From Lumbricus terrestris (lineage: Eukaryota > Annelida > Clitellata > Crassiclitellata > Lumbricidae), in assembly GCA_949752735.1 (NCBI GenBank), contig OX457036.1:84395991-84459990 (forward strand): DNA of 64,000 nt, given 5' to 3'. The position numbers were made by a program, and so were the translations under genes. Shown here one piece after another: positions 1 through 10,862 of the stretch. A model generated the notes under the pieces. That model did not search any database and was not told the origin of the DNA. It was given only the letters and a program-made list of their open reading frames with translations. Numbering within the stretch: the stretch's first letter is position 1; each line of letters begins with the position of its first letter.

Positions 1-151
1 AGAGACTCATTTAACGTCTCCTATCCTCTATCCAATTCCACCTCGACCCAAAACTATATATAACGTTCGTCCCAGACCGCATCCATATGTTCGGCCAGTT
101 CCGATGTTACAAACTTGATTCCGCGGGTTCTCACTGCCCGTCATCAATAAC

Positions 152-349
152 ATTTTGTTTGTATGTGCACTTGTTATAGCGCCCCTTCAAGCACGCTACT
201 CAGAGGCGCTCCCGACTGCAGAGCGGACACGCCGAAGCGCTGAGCAATTGCGAGTGAAGGACTTGCCCAAGGTTCCTACGCGGCGACTTGAGGTGGATTC
301 GAACCTCGCTTCAAGGCAACGACGCCACAACTACACCACCGCGCCCCAA
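152..349 (-). mobile_element. tRNA-derived SINE, copy-1 specific
   Basis: On the minus strand the right end reads as a tRNA-like head, with B-box GGTTCGAATCC near 294-304. The tail runs toward 152 with GCGCTATAACAAGTGCAC. The matching site in copy 2 (about 17262) lacks it, so it was inserted after the duplication. A fuller relative lies at 35251-35466. It is not a functional tRNA gene. Confidence 0.7.
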
Positions 350-1094
350 TTTTTTCTATTTAATGCACTTTGACCTGAAACCCGGATTTCTCCGAAACAA
401 AAGAAGATTATTATTAAACTAATGGAGTGAATATTCCTCGTTGCGCAAGCGTCAAATTTTCGACTATGCGCCTACTAGACTAATAATTGATTATAATATA
501 TTCTATATACACCGTGGTTCAATAAAAGGTGAGTCAAACTGTTTTTCATGTATCTCTAATGCCTCATGATTAATCACACCAAACGTTTCCCAATATTTAG
601 AGAATTGAACCAACAATGTGATTCCAACATATCATGCCATAAATTTGAACGAATAGAAAGATATGAATCTTTCAATTTCATCTGCCAAATTTTAAGTTAA
701 CGAGCAATTTGCTTTTGAATTTTGTGACAAAGTACTTCAAACATGAAAGCAGTCTTTAATATTATTGTGAAGAAACTAATTAGTATAAATTGGTTGTTTA
801 TTTAAGTAAAGAGAATATTATAGGCGGCATGACTTAAATCTGAACTGTTCGAAGGCAATAATGTGGGAAATATGAAGTATGGTCTCTCTCTTGCTAGCAT
901 TTCGATGGTTCCCTGGATCGGTAGACTGGCACGGTTCTATTGAAACAGAAAATAGCTTTCTGTGGCTATAGCTTTTGGAAAGCATGTAGAAGATGTTGTG
1001 ACAGCAGAGCGTTGCGATAATAGACTTCGTTAAGTTTTGCTCCAGGATAACTCTAGACCAAACAAATCACGCTAATAAACAATTGAGCAATATG

Positions 1095-1310
1095 TCGTTG
1101 CATGTGATATAAATGAATCGTCAAAAACAGTGGGTGGCCCCACTAAAAGTGATACAACTTTTGCTCTAGGCCTACTTGAAATATTTTGATGAAATCTGAC
1201 CATTATGTGCAAATATGAATTGTCTTTAAGCCTGTAAGATTCATTTCGAAATTCTTGCTTCAGGCCAAGATTTTGACAAAAAACCGTAGAGGTCTTTTAT
1301 GGCCACCCTG
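1095..1310. mobile_element. Half copy of CAGGGTG fold-back family
   Basis: The segment ends with tggccaCCCTG followed by TATA, and shares its body with 22116-23288 and 27056-27832. It is also present at about 18030-18237 in copy 2, so it is older than the duplication. Confidence 0.65.
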
Positions 1311-1575
1311 TATATCATATTATAGACAACGATAGATTGCTTAATTTTTTATTAAAGTGATTCATCTGTCAGAAACAGCTGAAAAAACATGGGCCTAATC
1401 ATTCAAGCGCTCAGTTGAGGTCATTTCTCTTGTAATTTATAGAACCTTAGTAGATTGTGAGATTACTCCTTCGATGCGTTATGAAAAGACCCATTTAAAG
1501 AGTGGGGTTTCCTTCGTTTTGCAAGCTTTCAAACTGTCAACAAGCGTTCTTAACCAATTCTTTTATATTTGTTAG

Positions 1576-1708
1576 TATTCAATTCAATGCTTCTGTGGAG
1601 ACAACTACGACAGATTTGGACGTATTAACGAATCAGATTGTACATCCATTTGTTCTGGTAAAACAACGGAAATATGCGGTGGTCCAAATGTCAACAGCGT
1701 CTATTCAA
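1576..1708 (+). CDS. Gene A exon: WSC-2 second half
   Basis: The exon is bounded by tttgttag and gtaagac, enters in phase 0 and leaves in phase 1. It encodes 44 residues with the WSC C-terminal cysteines: CFCG, SDC, SICSG, EICGG, ending VNSVYS. It is the counterpart of 18503-18635 in gene B, with 8 amino-acid differences. Confidence 0.9.
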
Positions 1709-4700
1709 GTAAGACATGATTTTTAATCAAATGTGTCCACCCTACAGGCCTTAATGGAATGGACGGTGTGTTTAAATAGTCAACATTGAAGTAGGGTTCG
1801 AAAAGCTATTCAAAGGAATGTATAGGCCTAACTGTGTTGCTAGAATAAGCTTATGTAACTTAAAAACAAGACAATTGAGGGCTAGATGTATCGAAATTAC
1901 TATACAACTGAGATTTGAATATGTCCATTAAACAATTTAAGGGTTGAGACTGAAGACAAAACTTGAAATTAATATCAAACAGAAAGAACTGATACATGTA
2001 GGCCTTATGTAAACTGTTCGACTGAGTAGAGCGAATAATATTATGCCAGTGCTTTCGTCTGAACTAGAAACACGTGTTTTGGAAGGGCACATTAAATTTG
2101 TAATTCGGAAACCAGAGAAATAATTGTACCGTCCAACTTCATCCAATTGTGAGAGAAAACAAGACACAAAAGAAATAAATATTTATTTTTTGACAGAGTT
2201 TGAGACCAGGTAGTTACACCCCTTGGTAAGGCTAAAACGTGACACTAAATCCGACCAAATGCTCGTAGAAGAGTTCTAAAACGTTTGGCAACCCAATTTT
2301 TAAAAGGAAAACAATCTATGTTAGTAAACTGATGTAATAATGTACTGCTTAGTATGTCCTGTCGGCAACTTTGGAGAGTGGTGTCTACAAGGCTGTAACT
2401 GCCTGGAGAACAGAAGATGCGTTTATGAAAATGGTTCCTGTCCGTTTAACCAATGTCAAAATGGTTGGACAGGTGATGGCTGCAACAAAAGAGGTAACTT
2501 CGAGCTTAACATGCCACTCTATTAATTTATTTATTCACTCATTCGATGATTTATTTAGCACCTCTAGAGGAAACTACTCAGAGCTGCTACAGAATTGACC
2601 ATGGCAAGAACAAAGTTTCCAGCGTGGCCAAGAGAGAGGGCGCAGATGAAGACGGAGGTCATTCCACACCGCGGGACCATCACCAAAAGAGCACGGCTTT
2701 GCATGGTAGATGTGCGGGCAAACGGGACTCAGAGCACTCCCGCAGAGCGCAGGAAGCTACTGCAGCGAGTACCCAACACAGGTCATACACGAGGTCGCTG
2801 ATCACCTTGCCTTACACGAAATGCCCCAATTACCTTGTACATTTTGTTCAACCGTGAGCTGGGCTTGCGGCAATAATTTAACCTTCAACTGTAAACCACT
2901 TTGAGATCAATCATTACTGTCGCAATAATATTCATGATCGAATGACGCTAGCTAACACTCTCCAATTTCTGAGTGAGAAATAAGTTGTAAGCTTACAACT
3001 ATTTTTAATGTCTTATTGTCTAATCTCATTAGCTTAGTAGCCTACATAAACATAGAATCATTCTTTTTGCAATTTCTGTCATTTTTTGCTCTCATCCTAA
3101 GACAAATCCAACAGCAGGGCTAAAGGCATTCTATATGTTGGCTATTATAGTGTATTTGATCAACTGCTTTTTGTACCTGATAGCGGTGTGCCTATCAGTT
3201 TTTGTTACCATTAAACGAATATAATAATAATACGTTTCTATGTAGTAGGCCTAATACTCAAGTTTCGCTACCATAATTTTAGTTAACCTAATTTTACGAC
3301 AAATTATTCTCGCTAGATTGTACTGTGAACAATGGCGGTTGCTACACGAACGAAGCATGCTCTGATATTAACTTACGATTTGCTCAGCTAACCATGTGTC
3401 GATGTTCGTCTGGATTCCAAAGAAATAAACCTTGGAGCAACTGCACAGGTAGGCTGCGTCCAACATCATTAAAAAAATCCAAGTACAAGAACAAGTATTC
3501 ATGCAGGCCTACCTCGGACGCAACTTTCACGTGGTTGACTTGGACTAAAATTTATTAATATCTGACCATTCGGATTCCAGCAACCGTAGACCTATAGACC
3601 CATGAAGTAGAGTTTTAGTCTATAAATCAGTGTTATTGCTTAATCATTTATTAATTGCAAATGAGATGTATATTAGCACAATTAGATTAAAAGTCATAAC
3701 CGGTTTTAGAATTTAATCCAAATTATTCGATTCTAATTGCCAATAAGAGACGCGACAATAATATTCTAACTGTCTTAATAGACAGTTTGATTGATGAGGC
3801 TAAGCGCCTCTAGAAATGAAGTAGGCCTACTGGCTGCGTCCTGCGACTAAATTCGGTTTACATCATTTGCATTAATTTTTAACCATACCATTTTTCTTAA
3901 TTTCATGGTTCTACCAAGATGATTGCTATTCTTGTCATTCTTGACAAATTGGCCTATGCAAATTTGTCGCTATTAAGTTTGAATAATTCATGTTTAACCT
4001 GAATATTTGATTAACAAACGATATTGAGAGGACTAGGTCTATGTTCACGATACAGGTGAGTATGAAGCAAACGTTCATTTTGAAACCTCCTGCAGTTTGT
4101 AGCCCATCTAACATTTGCTGAGGGATGAATCTACCTGGAATGTGCAAGCTGTTTCTATGTCGATTATGGTCGATCGAGGTTGCTAATTTCAAATGATTTA
4201 ATATGGCAAAATAATTCTTCACCGCAACCTGTTTTGAATGAAGCTACGCCATGTAAAGCTCTCATGTAGACCCTATTGGCCGTGCTAACTCGAGACTAAA
4301 GTCTTTGAAATAAGCTGCGATTAGATCGCGAACCGACGGTCCGACGCCCGTGGCTTAGCAAATGTAATAACAACATTACGGTACAGTTTGCATTGTTCTA
4401 ACTGCATGTTGCTTTCGTTTTAGACATAGACGAATGTTCCAGACATCCTTCTGTTTGTGATTCAGAATCAGAGGTGTGCATCAACACCATCGGAAGCTAT
4501 AAATGTAATAAAACAGGTAACTTATCTCTAGTAAATGCATTTTGTTTCATTGAACCAGTATCTATCTGAAAGATCGCGGAATGGCCCTTTTTAAAGTCTT
4601 GAGATAAAAATCAGCCCCGATCTCATGTATTGTATGTAGCCCTGTAGGCCTACAGTAGTGTGGTAGATCATATTGGCTGTTGAAATGAGCAGAGCTCTCC

Positions 4701-7382
4701 AGTCATCGGTAAACATGCAATTAGGACTACTTAATTTTCGACCGGATGAAGTCACTGTGTGCATCAAAAATTAAAAAAATTAATAGTTCGAATAGACCTA
4801 TGTTCAAGATGTCTGAAGACATTCCACTTTGCTTTGGATTCGTAGTTGGCTACAAGATGTAGGCCCTAGGCCTGAATGGCATTAGAGCTTTGACGTGCTA
4901 TTTTCAATAGGCCTATAGGCATTAAGCTTGTAAAGATGTTTCTATTGTTTAGAGTTCTATATGAGGTTTTAGTTTGACGTGCACCCTGGAGCTTGATTTT
5001 CGCACAATCATGTTGTTGAAACTTCTTCTTTCTTTTCCGTGCTCTGCCCTTAGGCAGGTTCGAATGTTTGACGTCTCCATTCTTCTCTGTTCTGCGCTTT
5101 CATTTTCAGCTTCTGATAGCCATCTTTCATCATCCAGTCTAACAGTCTAGGTCTATCTCTCGTTCTTTTTACATCCATTTTGAAACTTAAAGATGACCAA
5201 ACATGGTTCGCTATCGTTGTAGGCAGACCACCTAATGCGTGTGCTCTAGAAAGACCTACCTGTCTTAACAACGCTGACATCTATCGGTGTGTTTCACAAC
5301 CAGGAGGCTTGATGACATGCACGTACGACGAACAAGGTAACTTGAAACAATTATTGAAAACACTTTTTCAAAAAACTTTTATGCTATTTGTGAATAAATA
5401 TTCCACTTTATTTAGTTGCAGTTATGCAGCTTTGAATTTTTTTTAATCAGACTAAATTTAAGAGGCCAAGTTAAAAGCACTTTATTTCTTATTTTTTAAG
5501 TAACCATTAATTTCTTAAGGGCTTTTATCTTTGATTCTATTTGCTGATTGGCCTTTGTTGCTTAGTGACGTTCACTTGCGTCAGAATAGTGACGTCACTG
5601 AACCCTCAAATCCTCAAATCTATGCAGGCTTAGGCCTACTGATTAAGATTTTATATTACAGTCACGGTTCAATAACTAACGCCACTGATAAGTGTCTATC
5701 TTACATTACCATTGCGCCTCTGAGTAGGGAAGCTTGAAGGGGCGCTATAACAAGTGCACATACAAACAAACAAATACCCATTTTCATTGTATAGTTAAAA
5801 TGTTCCAACGTCAGTTAATCAGTTGCCAAATTGTACAGTTGTACACGCTACAGTAGTCTTAATTAATGCAATTAATGTTCCGACATTTCAAAGGGCCTGA
5901 ACTTGATTTCCTTCTATTAACGTCAACTCGGTATCTTTTTTCTTTTCCCAGCAGATAAATATTTTCTAAAGTTATGATTTGTGTGACTTTAGTGCTATTA
6001 GCGCTAATTCGGTGTTTTCTGTGTTAAAATGAATGCAGTAGGTCGATATTCTGTTGGTGCTGTAATTGGTGTTGGCTTCGGTTGCGCTGCTGGTTCAGCT
6101 GTAATCGTAAGCCTGATCTGCATTGGTATTGTTCTGAGCAGGTGAAATCTTATCACATATCACAGATCTAAGTAATTATGTTGGTAGGTGAATAAGTATA
6201 CCACTACGGTACTTATTTGCATGTAATATGATAAACATAAAGAAAATCACATCAGAAATGGACTTGCGATTTGGATTTATACGCAACCGTGACACCTTTT
6301 CTATAAGTCACTCTCATTATTAGGTCAAATTTTTTACTAAGCTTATGATTAGTCACAAGCAATTGACGTTGTTAGTGTAGGTTTTAAAGTACATTAAATT
6401 CTTTCCTTTAACATAAATAGAGAAGCAAATAAATTCTTTTTGTCCCTGTTGTAGGCCAATGCAAACACTGCAATGGACGACATTAGACAACTTTAGAAAA
6501 ATAGATTGTCATTTTATAACTGGCATTGTGAAGCTGAGATTAAGACCTGGAAGAACTAAAGTCACGCAAAACATCAGTTGACCGAAAAATGTTCATCTTT
6601 ACTGAAGGTTTTAATTTTTATGTTTTAGACGAGAGCAGAGGAAGACGCAGGAAATGAAATCATTAGGTTAATATTCTTTAGGTTAATATTCAATAGGTTA
6701 ATATTCATTAATTGAAAAGATGAATAAAGCGCCCTTGGAAAAAAAATCTGAAAAATATTTTACTTTATTCTGTTTTGAATGGCTTAGCTCTGTTAATTCT
6801 TTATAAATAATTTTCCATTAGAAAATGACTCTTTATTGTGCGTCTTTGCCCTATATCGACTTAAAGCAAATTTGTGAGACACAGTGTGGCCTACAAGGCC
6901 AATTTGCGACTCCAGCTGGCATATATTTTTCAAAATGACCTTTTACGGTATTGATGAATGATTTGACATGGAATACACGATTTGGGACTAAAAATTATCA
7001 GTTTAATTCTGAAATCAACCACACACCTGTACTTACATAGAAAGGAAATTTCTTAGTCGAATTTAAGAACCAATAATCAAGTCATGTACCCTATTCTTGA
7101 ATCTTGATCATAAGTAGGCTACGGTAGTAGACCCTATAATACATTAACAATGATTAAGAATATCACCTGTCGTCTCATTAGGCATTACAATTTATATCAA
7201 AATTTTTACGCATAAGCATCAGCTACTTGATTGCAATGCTTACTGTCGCAAATTGAACAGATGATGTCCAAAGTGGAAGCCAAAGAGCGACCGATGTAAA
7301 ACTGGAAAATCCAGACAGATACGAAACTCTGAGTGGAAGAAGAGAGGAAGAAGACGAACATTCCTATGCATCAATCGGATAA
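1576..7382 (+). CDS. Gene A (partial, 5' end off-window): WSC/EGF type I receptor with ITAM-like tail
   Basis: Eight exons join in one open frame (291 aa to the stop): 1576-1708, 2353-2493, 3317-3448, 4424-4516, 5223-5336, 6039-6141, 6629-6666, 7261-7382. Order of parts: second half of WSC domain 2, SREC/MEGF-type EGF, ordinary EGF, shortened calcium-binding EGF, four-cysteine module, transmembrane helix, tail YETL-x11-YASI. WSC domains are carbohydrate-binding in known families, and paired YxxL/I tyrosines are docking sites for SH2 kinases. A cell-surface recognition receptor is therefore inferred. The first half of WSC 2 should lie just left of base 1, because base 1 aligns with 17102 in gene B, 46 bases after B's matching exon. 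No stops or frameshifts are seen, so it is probably functional. Confidence 0.85.
2353..2493 (+). CDS. Gene A exon: SREC/MEGF-type EGF
   Basis: This is a phase 1-1 exon of 141 bases after gcttag and before gtaactt. It encodes [10 protein letters not shown]...CNC...GSC...GWTGDGC, the CPxGxxGxxC pattern of scavenger receptor F, Draper and MEGF10 EGF repeats. Confidence 0.9.
2556..2786 (-). mobile_element. LINE (CR1/L2-like) 3' fragment
   Basis: Read on the minus strand, it contains the degenerate C-terminal RT tail motif GPAVWNDL. It is non-functional, lies inside a gene A intron, and is absent at the same place in copy 2. Confidence 0.6.
3317..3448 (+). CDS. Gene A exon: EGF domain
   Basis: This is a phase 1-1 exon of 132 bases after ctcgctag and before gtaggct. 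It starts [15 protein letters not shown] and ends MCRCSSGFQ...NCTG, a six-cysteine EGF fold. It differs from gene B at three residues. Confidence 0.9.
4424..4516 (+). CDS. Gene A exon: shortened calcium-binding EGF
   Basis: This is a phase 1-1 exon of 93 bases after cgttttag and before gtaactt. It encodes DIDECS...[11 protein letters not shown], the calcium-binding EGF signature, but stops after the fourth cysteine. The matching exons in gene C are 123-129 bases and carry all six cysteines. Confidence 0.88.
5023..5188 (-). mobile_element. LINE C-terminal fragment in gene A intron
   Basis: The minus strand reads [18 protein letters not shown] and then NREEWRR, a LINE polyprotein C-terminal pattern. 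GAAACTT occurs at both ends, as a target-site duplication. Copy 2 has the empty site. It ends about 35 bases before exon 5223-5336. Confidence 0.6.
5223..5336 (+). CDS. Gene A exon: four-cysteine membrane-proximal module
   Basis: This is a phase 1-1 exon of 114 bases after cgttgtag and before gtaactt. It encodes [14 protein letters not shown]...YRCVSQ...TC. It may complete the disulphides of the preceding shortened EGF. It has no counterpart in gene C. Confidence 0.85.
5705..5775 (+). mobile_element. SINE 3' tail fragment
   Basis: It holds CTTGAAGGGGCGCTATAACA followed by an A/C-rich tail, the same tail as the SINEs at 152-349 and 35251-35466 but on the opposite strand. Confidence 0.5.
6039..6141 (+). 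CDS. Gene A exon: transmembrane helix
   Basis: This is a phase 1-2 exon of 103 bases after atgcag and before gtgaaat. It encodes [15 protein letters not shown]..., followed by a long apolar run ending IGIVLSR. The segment is glycine-rich with GxxxG spacing and is the only membrane span. Confidence 0.88.
6629..6666 (+). CDS. Gene A exon: juxtamembrane cytoplasmic
   Basis: This is a 38-base exon, phase 2 to 1, encoding the basic stretch [13 protein letters not shown] after tgttttag. The donor is TTAG|gttaat. Reading on instead would hit TAA at once and lose the ITAM-like tail. The match of frame with the last exon, and the same arrangement in gene B, support splicing here. Confidence 0.75.
7261..7382 (+). 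CDS. Gene A last exon: ITAM-like tail
   Basis: The exon follows attgaacag and ends at TAA. It is read [40 protein letters not shown]. It contains YETL and YASI separated by 11 residues, and an NPxxY-like NPDRY. The acceptor has a poor pyrimidine tract, but an in-frame TGA just upstream excludes an earlier start. Confidence 0.82.
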
Positions 7383-10300
7383 AAGGATTAAAGTGGAATT
7401 GAGGACCCGATCGAAAGCACTCGGCCTGCAGTTTTGTGTCTCGCCGACTTTTACGACGCTGTTGAAATCATCTGTCTCCCGTTTCCCAATGCTTGTCCTA
7501 TACTGTCCTGTGATGGCTTATGAAGTTATGAATAGAGAGAATAGCTACGGAAAGATACTTTAAACATCAGATTTTAATGGGCTGGTATATACATACATAT
7601 ATAGAGCAAACAAGCGTACATAGATACAAACAAGCAAACAAAAATGCATGCATATATATATACATACATTACATACATAGTACATACGTACGTACAAATA
7701 TGTAGGCCTATATGCGCTTGGTTATGACTCAGTTTGGTGAACGAGACACAAAATGAACGTGAGAGGTATTTTATATTTTATTTTATCGGCTGATGATCAA
7801 CCATAGAGCAGAGTTGTCGAACTTTTGTGTAGAATGGGCCATATAGTCAAATTTTCTAAGACTTTGAGGACAATACACAATTTCATCAATAATTTTAAAG
7901 CGTAATTCTTAGACCTGCTAATGAACAATAGTTTTACTTACGTGAGTAATATAGGACTGCAGGTGGTAATACCAAGCGCTAGTACTATAAAGCGCTAGTG
8001 GCCTACTATAAAAGCGCCAGTGATATCAAGCGCTAGTAATATTGATGACGCCATCAAACAAGTTTGCGCTAGTTGCATCCGGTCCAGAAGTCGATCAATT
8101 ATCAATTTTAAATTTTGGAGATGATGAGATGCAAAGTAACCAAAAGATTTTTACTAAATGTTACGAATTGGAAAGCTGGTACATAATTTATAGGCTAACT
8201 AAATGATCATAAGTAGGCTAAGGCTAAGCTATCTTGGTAGGCTGCTGCAATATTTATTCGGCTGTAAAGTTTGTGGCAGTCAAATGTTTAAGACGTTGGC
8301 TTCAGAATTGCGTATTCACATTGATTTGCTATAGGCCTGAGATTTGATATTAATTGATCGATGGAAAAAAATAACCGGAATTCAGCATAGACTGTAAGTG
8401 AAAATATATTAGATAATATTGCATGATTCCAAATCGATTGCATGCTGAAGAATTTATATTTTAGGCCGTGAAAGGTGGCGCGGGATTGATAGTGATTGCA
8501 TGTAAATCGTTGAAGGCTCTTCACTAAGTCTTGACCAGTTTCCTGAAAGAGGTGATGTCTATGCAAACCTCAAGACTGCAAGGTTTCGACCAGATGAGTG
8601 TAGAATTTAGGATGTGTTCATCTATTAAGCGCTAGTGCTTCTACGCAGATATAATCTGCTGACGAAAGCACTAAGCACTGTAGGGCGTAGGCCCTGTGCG
8701 CAAACCTCAATGCGGACGAATTCGATGAGAACATAATCCATTCTCACACCGAAAGCCTTGCTAACTAAAATCCGATATTTGTGATGGGCGTAGGTCTAAT
8801 TGTCCCGAAAATGTCAACCTATTTTCAAATTATCCATTGCTGAACACAAGTCATCTGCTGATTAGTCTACATTTTTAAGTACATGTAATTATGTAATTGA
8901 ATTTATTATCCTAGATTGCGAATCGGTGTGCAAATCATACTTTTTTCTGCCCGAGAATCATTCCTTACGTTAGGCAATAAACGGTTGGAACATTTCCTAT
9001 CTTGAAAATAGAATGCAACAGACCTCGTGCAATGGTTCATTATCCAAAATCAATCTGATCAAATTCCTTATGTTAGGCAACAAATGGTTGGAAAATTTCC
9101 TCTGACGTAAGCGGTTTCAAAAAGTTATGAATAGAAGTTATTTTTAGTAATAGGACTAACTAGGTAGATGAATCACGTCTTAAAGTCTTCATCATTTAAT
9201 TCTTTTGGTCTTGGCCTATTATATAATTATATTAACAGCTAGGAAATGCAGTGTTCGACACTGTAAATAATTATTGTATACCGGTACGGTAGTTCTTAGG
9301 CTCAGCTGGTTTTGCTTGAGTGTCGACAGTTACGGCACTTATCATAATGACAGCAGACTCGCAGAGGTTTACTGGTGCAGCGTATGCGTCCAATGTTTCA
9401 ACATGCATAGGCTGCACAGCCTACATAGGTCTAAGCTTATACATACTTAACGCCTACATATTACTTTTCTTTACATATGCAAAGGACATTAGGGTGTCCC
9501 ACGATTGCACAGGAAAAATATTTGTCTTGAAATTTGAAATGCAGTCCCTCCAAAAAGTTTCCTTATGGTCCTATGATAATACCTGCCAAATGTCATGACA
9601 TTTAAAAAATATTTAGAGGTCCCCCAAAGCTCATATAATTTGTGTATGTTGTCACAAATTATACGTACGACGTCTCGGAGTTTGAAAATTTCGGAGGTGC
9701 ACACTTTGATCCTACTAGCGTGCTTATGTATTGCTTAATACCATTATATAGCTTTGAAATACTAAAATCTACATTCTACAAACATGCAACCTTATTGTGT
9801 TTGTGAATGAGGTTTTTCAGGCATAAGGACGAAAGTTTAGCTCTCGAGCAAACCAATGATGTAAATCTGTCGTCCACTGGGATAGCAGGTTGCTACCTCT
9901 ACAAGACAATCATCACTGGAGTCGATATGGATAAGGTTAACGGATTGTGTATTGTCAGTCTGATTTCTTCTCTATTTGGTGGAAGTACTAACATTTGGTG
10001 TGCCAAAGTTGACCTCTGGACCAGGACATGCATCAACGGTTGCAGTTTGGAACTTTTGAAGCCGTGGCAGTGTGATGCAATAATTATTGGCAAATGCTTT
10101 GAGACAACGGCCTTGAATAACTGCATAGGCCTATTAAATAGAGCTTGCAGTGCCTTTCACCCTTCAACACCAGCCATCAGTTGTAGCATCTTGTTGACAT
10201 CACAGAAATCTTTTGACTCCAGTTGCCTGGTGCATTCTTTGTGCCCTTGGTAAAGCAATATCTGCCATCTTAAACTTCGTCGAAGTGGACGAATCGCAGA

Positions 10301-10744
10301 TCCCGTCATAGTTACGTTGCCTCTTCCTTCTAAGTAGTAGCCTAAGCTTATAGATCTAGTCAATTTACGTGACGCTCAGAGACCGACAAAAGTAAATCGC
10401 GCTTAATATATTCTGCCTTCAGTGACGCATGACGATAGGTAATGGGTTCGATATTTTTTTATACGGCTCGCATGGCCGCTGCGAGCACACTAGCAGCTGC
10501 GTGAGTTCATTGTTGGCCTATTGACTTTATACTGTTGGTCCATTTCCTCAGTACTTTGTTTGTCTAGCAGCCGTTGGATTGCTCCACTGTGTTGAGTTTG
10601 CAACCATCCAGGAAGTTCTTTTTCATTACAACGATAGATATCGGCATGTTCATACTCTTTCCGTTAACTTTGGAAAACTTTCAATTTTTTAACAGGCTAC
10701 CTTAACGAAGTTTTTCTCTGATAAATCGGTTTGCACAAGTCCAA
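7383..10744. other. Spacer between genes A and B
   Basis: The first 2 kb is the duplicated 3' flank of gene A. It includes a cluster of AGCGCTAGT motifs (7976-8036) that has an extra unit in copy 2 (28211-28318). After 9362 the sequence is unique. A 148-codon open frame at 9807-10253 matches no family I recognise and is probably chance. No RNA gene was seen. Confidence 0.6.
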
Positions 10745-10862
10745 ATGAAGTTTTTGAAACGTATATTTGTGTCTATACGCAAAGATTCACGTCTGTGTCT
10801 TCATTTTGGAGATATCATGGTAGGCCTATTGGTCTTCCTGGTGGGAATTGCCGCAACTGGAG
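10745..10862 (+). CDS. Gene B exon 1: signal peptide
   Basis: The ATG at 10745 gives a basic 24-residue lead before the apolar MVGLLVFLVGIAATG. The ATG at 10817 would give that core alone. Gene C also has a basic lead before its apolar core, which favours the upstream start. The donor is GGAG|gtaaat, phase 1. Confidence 0.7.

Larger units (their letters stand above)
1..9362 (+). repeat. Segmental duplication, copy 1 (gene A side)
   Basis: Base 1 aligns with 17102, and base 9362 aligns with 29671. All gene A exons, introns and about 2 kb of 3' flank match copy 2 with modest divergence. Copy-1-only insertions are the SINE (152-349), LINE pieces (2556-2786, 5023-5188) and a SINE tail (5705-5775). 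The left end may extend beyond the window. Confidence 0.9.

Noticed and set aside
9807..10253. 148-codon open frame between genes A and B
   Set aside because: No recognisable domain, no splice support, and the opposite strand is equally open. Probably chance.
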